In this document: positions 6,319-8,175 of the stretch, piece after piece
Numbering within the stretch: the first letter of the stretch is position 1
Layout of the letters: each line of letters opens with the position of its first letter
DNA from: Leptotrichiaceae bacterium
Lineage (GTDB): Bacteria; Fusobacteriota; Fusobacteriia; Fusobacteriales; Leptotrichiaceae
Assembly (NCBI GenBank): GCA_030532815.1
Contig: JAUNKI010000085.1
Span: 1 to 8,175, forward strand
DNA length: 8,175 bases
Direction: 5' to 3'
Position numbers and translations under genes: made by a program
Notes under the pieces: generated by a model
The model's database searches: none
The model's input: only the letters and a program-made list of their open reading frames with translations
Told to the model about the DNA's origin: nothing

Positions 6319-7638
6319 TTATGCTTCTCCGCTTTCCTCCTGCAGTTTTTTACTGTCCCACATTTTAAAGAAAGGATAATATATAAGCCCTGTTACAAAG
6401 AAATTTACAACTTGTACAGCCGCTCCCGAAATTTTTCCTCCCGTAACGAGATATCCTGAAATTATAGGAGGAGTTGTCCATGGGATGGCAATTCCTGTAG
6501 GTCTTGCAACGATACCGAGTTTCATAGTCCAGTATGTTATCGTAACTGCAGCCAAAGGAGCCAATATAAACGGTATTATCAATAAAGGGTTCATTACTAT
6601 CGGCAATCCGAACAGTATAGGCTCATTTATATTAAAACATGCAGGTCCTATTGACAGTTTACCTATTTCCTTGAGCTGTTTACTTTTTGCCCAGAATAAC
6701 AGCATTAATGCAAGGGAAAATGTAGCTCCCGATCCTCCCATTGACTGGAATATATCAAAAAACTGAGGAGTAACTACATGGGGTATTGGTTGCCCTTGGG
6801 AAAATGCCAGCCTGTTTTCATCAAGTAACACGTAAAGTGCAGGATAGACTATTCCTGTTACTATATTTGCTCCGTGCAGTCCGCATGTCCATAACAGGTG
6901 TATCAGTATCGTAACTATAACTACTCCGAAATATGAACCTCCTATTGCTGTCAGAGGTTTTGTCAGCAATTTTGTCACTACTTCGTGTACATTTCCGAAT
7001 CCCGTATTTTCAAATCCTATTCTTATTAATAAAGAAACCAGTACTATTATAAAACCGGGTATTAATGCCACAAATGTTTTGGAAACTGCCGGAGGTACCA
7101 TGTCAGGCATTTTTATTACAAGATTTTTCTTTACTATAAAGTTAAATATTTCAACTGCCAAAATAGCCATTATTATTCCTACGAAAAGTCCCGCACTTCC
7201 CGTACGATTTAGCGGTATGCCCGTTGCCGTAAGCTCTCCATACTGTTCATGAGTAAATGTTATAGTAAAAGGTGTTACAAGTAAAAAAGATACAAATGAT
7301 ATTATCGCTCCCGATATTCCGTCCAGTTTATAATATTCGGACAAACGGTATGCAACTCCCATACACGTTATAATTCCTATCATATCAAATGTTACTGAAA
7401 CCGGATAAAGCAGCCATTTCTGTATTGTAGCTCCCAAAGGTGTAGCGTAGAAATTTGCAACTGCAGGTATAGGAAGAGCCGCAAGTATTAAAAATACCGA
7501 CCCTATAATAACAATAGGAACCGTTATTATAATTCCGTCTTTTATTGCTGCAAGATGTCTCTGATTTGCAACTTTTGCCGCCATCGGCATTAACTTTTCT
7601 TCAAGGCTTTTTGTAAATTTATCCATAAAATTTGCCAT
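6319..7638 (-). CDS. celB: PTS lactose/cellobiose-family EIIC permease
   Basis: This is a 439-residue polytopic membrane permease of the lactose/cellobiose PTS family. It carries beta-glucosides, cellobiose or chitobiose across the membrane while EIIB phosphorylates them. Features visible are an amphipathic N-terminus ending in the NQRHLAAIKDGI segment, many hydrophobic helices, LLWTCGLHG (about 248-256), GGSGAT (301-306) and the INEPILFGLP signature (337-346). The NEP glutamate and the GLHG histidine correspond to conserved substrate-handling residues of ChbC-type EIIC. I place the start at ATG 7638-7636. A longer frame opens with GTG at 7650, but TAAGGAG (7656-7650) overlaps that codon, so it must serve a start further downstream; it lies 11 bases before this ATG. 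The gene follows EIIB by 83 bases. The symbol is by family; the true sugar is unknown. Confidence 0.88.
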   Translation of the reverse strand: MANFMDKFTKSLEEKLMPMAAKVANQRHLAAIKDGIIITVPIVIIGSVFLILAALPIPAVANFYATPLGATIQKWLLYPVSVTFDMIGIITCMGVAYRLSEYYKLDGISGAIISFVSFLLVTPFTITFTHEQYGELTATGIPLNRTGSAGLFVGIIMAILAVEIFNFIVKKNLVIKMPDMVPPAVSKTFVALIPGFIIVLVSLLIRIGFENTGFGNVHEVVTKLLTKPLTAIGGSYFGVVIVTILIHLLWTCGLHGANIVTGIVYPALYVLLDENRLAFSQGQPIPHVVTPQFFDIFQSMGGSGATFSLALMLLFWAKSKQLKEIGKLSIGPACFNINEPILFGLPIVMNPLLIIPFILAPLAAVTITYWTMKLGIVARPTGIAIPWTTPPIISGYLVTGGKISGAAVQVVNFFVTGLIYYPFFKMWDSKKLQEESGEA

Positions 7639-7649
7639 ACAATATTTCA

Positions 7650-7656
7650 CTCCTTA
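7650..7656 (-). promoter_or_regulatory. Ribosome binding site that decides the EIIC start
   Basis: TAAGGAG on the minus strand shares its last G with an in-frame GTG, ruling that codon out as the initiator on spacing grounds. The ATG at 7638-7636 lies 11 bases downstream, a little long but usable. The next in-frame ATG (7626) would be about 23 bases away. Confidence 0.7.
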
Positions 7657-7721
7657 TTTTCTTAATTTTGTAAATGTTTTTTAATTTTCCGAGTTTCTGA
7701 AAATCAGATTTTTAAAATAAT

Positions 7722-8027
7722 TTAATCGAGTAGTTTCAACGCCGCTTCCAAAACTTTTGCACCATTCATCATTCCGTAATCTACCATGTTAATGGCTTCT
7801 ATTTTTTTTCCATGTTCGTCAGCTATTTTTTTTAATTCAGGCATAGCATATTTAACTTGAGGACCTAACAGAACCACATCCGATTTAGGTATTTCAGCCG
7901 GAGCTTTATCAAGAGGTTCCGCCCATATTTCAACCTCTTCTCCTTTGGCTTCTGCTGCAGCTTTCATTTTATTTACAAGAAGACTTGTCGACATTCCTGC
8001 TGCACAACATAATAAAATTTTTTTCAT
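7722..8027 (-). CDS. celA: PTS lactose/cellobiose-family EIIB phosphocarrier
   Basis: This 101-residue cytoplasmic protein starts MKKILLCCAAGMSTSLLV, the phosphocysteine loop of cellobiose/chitobiose EIIB. Cys8, in C-A-A-G-M-S-T-S, is the residue that should accept phosphate from EIIA and pass it to the sugar bound in EIIC; Cys7 is an additional neighbour. LLGPQVKY at about 53-60 and the C-terminal AAL helix also fit the family, as does the length (normally about 100-105). It is the first gene of its operon. The ATG at 8027 has AAGGAA at 8038-8043 upstream with a somewhat long spacer. No EIIA is encoded in the window, so phosphate must come from a partner elsewhere. The symbol follows the family; cellobiose, chitobiose and other beta-linked disaccharides cannot be told apart here. 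Confidence 0.92.
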   Translation of the reverse strand: MKKILLCCAAGMSTSLLVNKMKAAAEAKGEEVEIWAEPLDKAPAEIPKSDVVLLGPQVKYAMPELKKIADEHGKKIEAINMVDYGMMNGAKVLEAALKLLD

Positions 8028-8063
8028 AAATTTTCCGTTCCTTTCACAATTTATTTTATTTTT

Positions 8064-8078
8064 CTGTTTATAATACAG
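8064..8078. promoter_or_regulatory. Candidate operator over the PTS operon start site
   Basis: CTGTTTATAATACAG is an imperfect palindrome with CTGT/ACAG half-sites. It adjoins the -10 box and covers the expected transcription start. Next to it, GTTATAAC (8078-8085 when read on the plus strand as GTTATAAC) is a perfect 8-bp palindrome spanning the -10. Repressor binding here would block transcription. The regulator is not in the window, and short palindromes are common in AT-rich DNA. Confidence 0.35.
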
Positions 8079-8105
8079 TTATAACACTATATTTTATTTT
8101 GTCAA
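8078..8105 (-). promoter_or_regulatory. Sigma-70-type promoter of the PTS operon
   Basis: On the minus strand, a perfect TTGACA (8105-8100) and TATAAC (8083-8078, 5/6 to TATAAT) are separated by 16 bases. The predicted start near 8071 leaves a leader of about 45 bases before the EIIB ATG. Nothing else recognisable lies between this promoter and the right edge of the window. Confidence 0.7.
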
Positions 8106-8175
8106 GTTTTTAATATTTTTAGTTGTTTTTCGTCTGCTTTTATTAATTTTTTTCTTTAAATACAGTCATATTTGA

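Noticed and set aside
6485..6766. Plus-strand open frame opposite EIIC
   Set aside because: It mirrors the EIIC reading frame and has no independent support.
7690..7715. Short hairpin (TCTGA/TCAGA) between EIIB and EIIC
   Set aside because: A five-pair stem without a following T-run is too weak to call a terminator.
8143..8175. Possible tail of another minus-strand gene at the right edge
   Set aside because: Only about ten codons precede a TAA and nothing in them is recognisable.

Overview
The window is AT-rich DNA, roughly one third G+C by eye. Every recognisable gene reads on the minus strand. The base composition, the Shine-Dalgarno usage and the character of the proteins fit a host-associated anaerobe such as a Leptotrichia-like member of the Fusobacteriota. 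This placement is an inference; a low-GC Firmicute is the main alternative.

Reading in the direction of transcription (right to left), the first unit is a small phosphotransferase (PTS) operon at 8105-6221. It has a promoter with a possible operator over the start site, a lactose/cellobiose-family EIIB, an EIIC membrane permease and a clear intrinsic terminator. No EIIA, glycoside hydrolase or regulator is present beside them here.

A non-coding gap of about 770 bases follows (5545-6318). It holds the PTS terminator, a long imperfect inverted repeat that looks like an intergenic palindromic element, a compact repeat-bearing block of higher GC, a very AT-rich stretch, and the promoter of the next operon.

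The second unit (5623 to beyond position 1) looks like a sialic acid uptake and breakdown operon. Its order is substrate-binding lipoprotein, an intergenic hairpin, two ABC permeases, an unrecognised 99-residue three-helix membrane protein, a ROK-family sugar kinase (probable N-acetylmannosamine kinase), N-acetylneuraminate lyase, and the first 26 codons of the transporter ATPase. The lipoprotein, permeases and ATPase would import the sugar. The lyase would split N-acetylneuraminate into pyruvate and N-acetylmannosamine, and the kinase would phosphorylate the latter. The next enzyme, the ManNAc-6-phosphate epimerase NanE, is not in the window and could lie further left.

No CRISPR array, phage gene, transposase, tRNA or rRNA was seen. 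The window is mostly ordinary carbohydrate metabolism. The less explained items are the small membrane protein inside the nan operon and the structured intergenic region.
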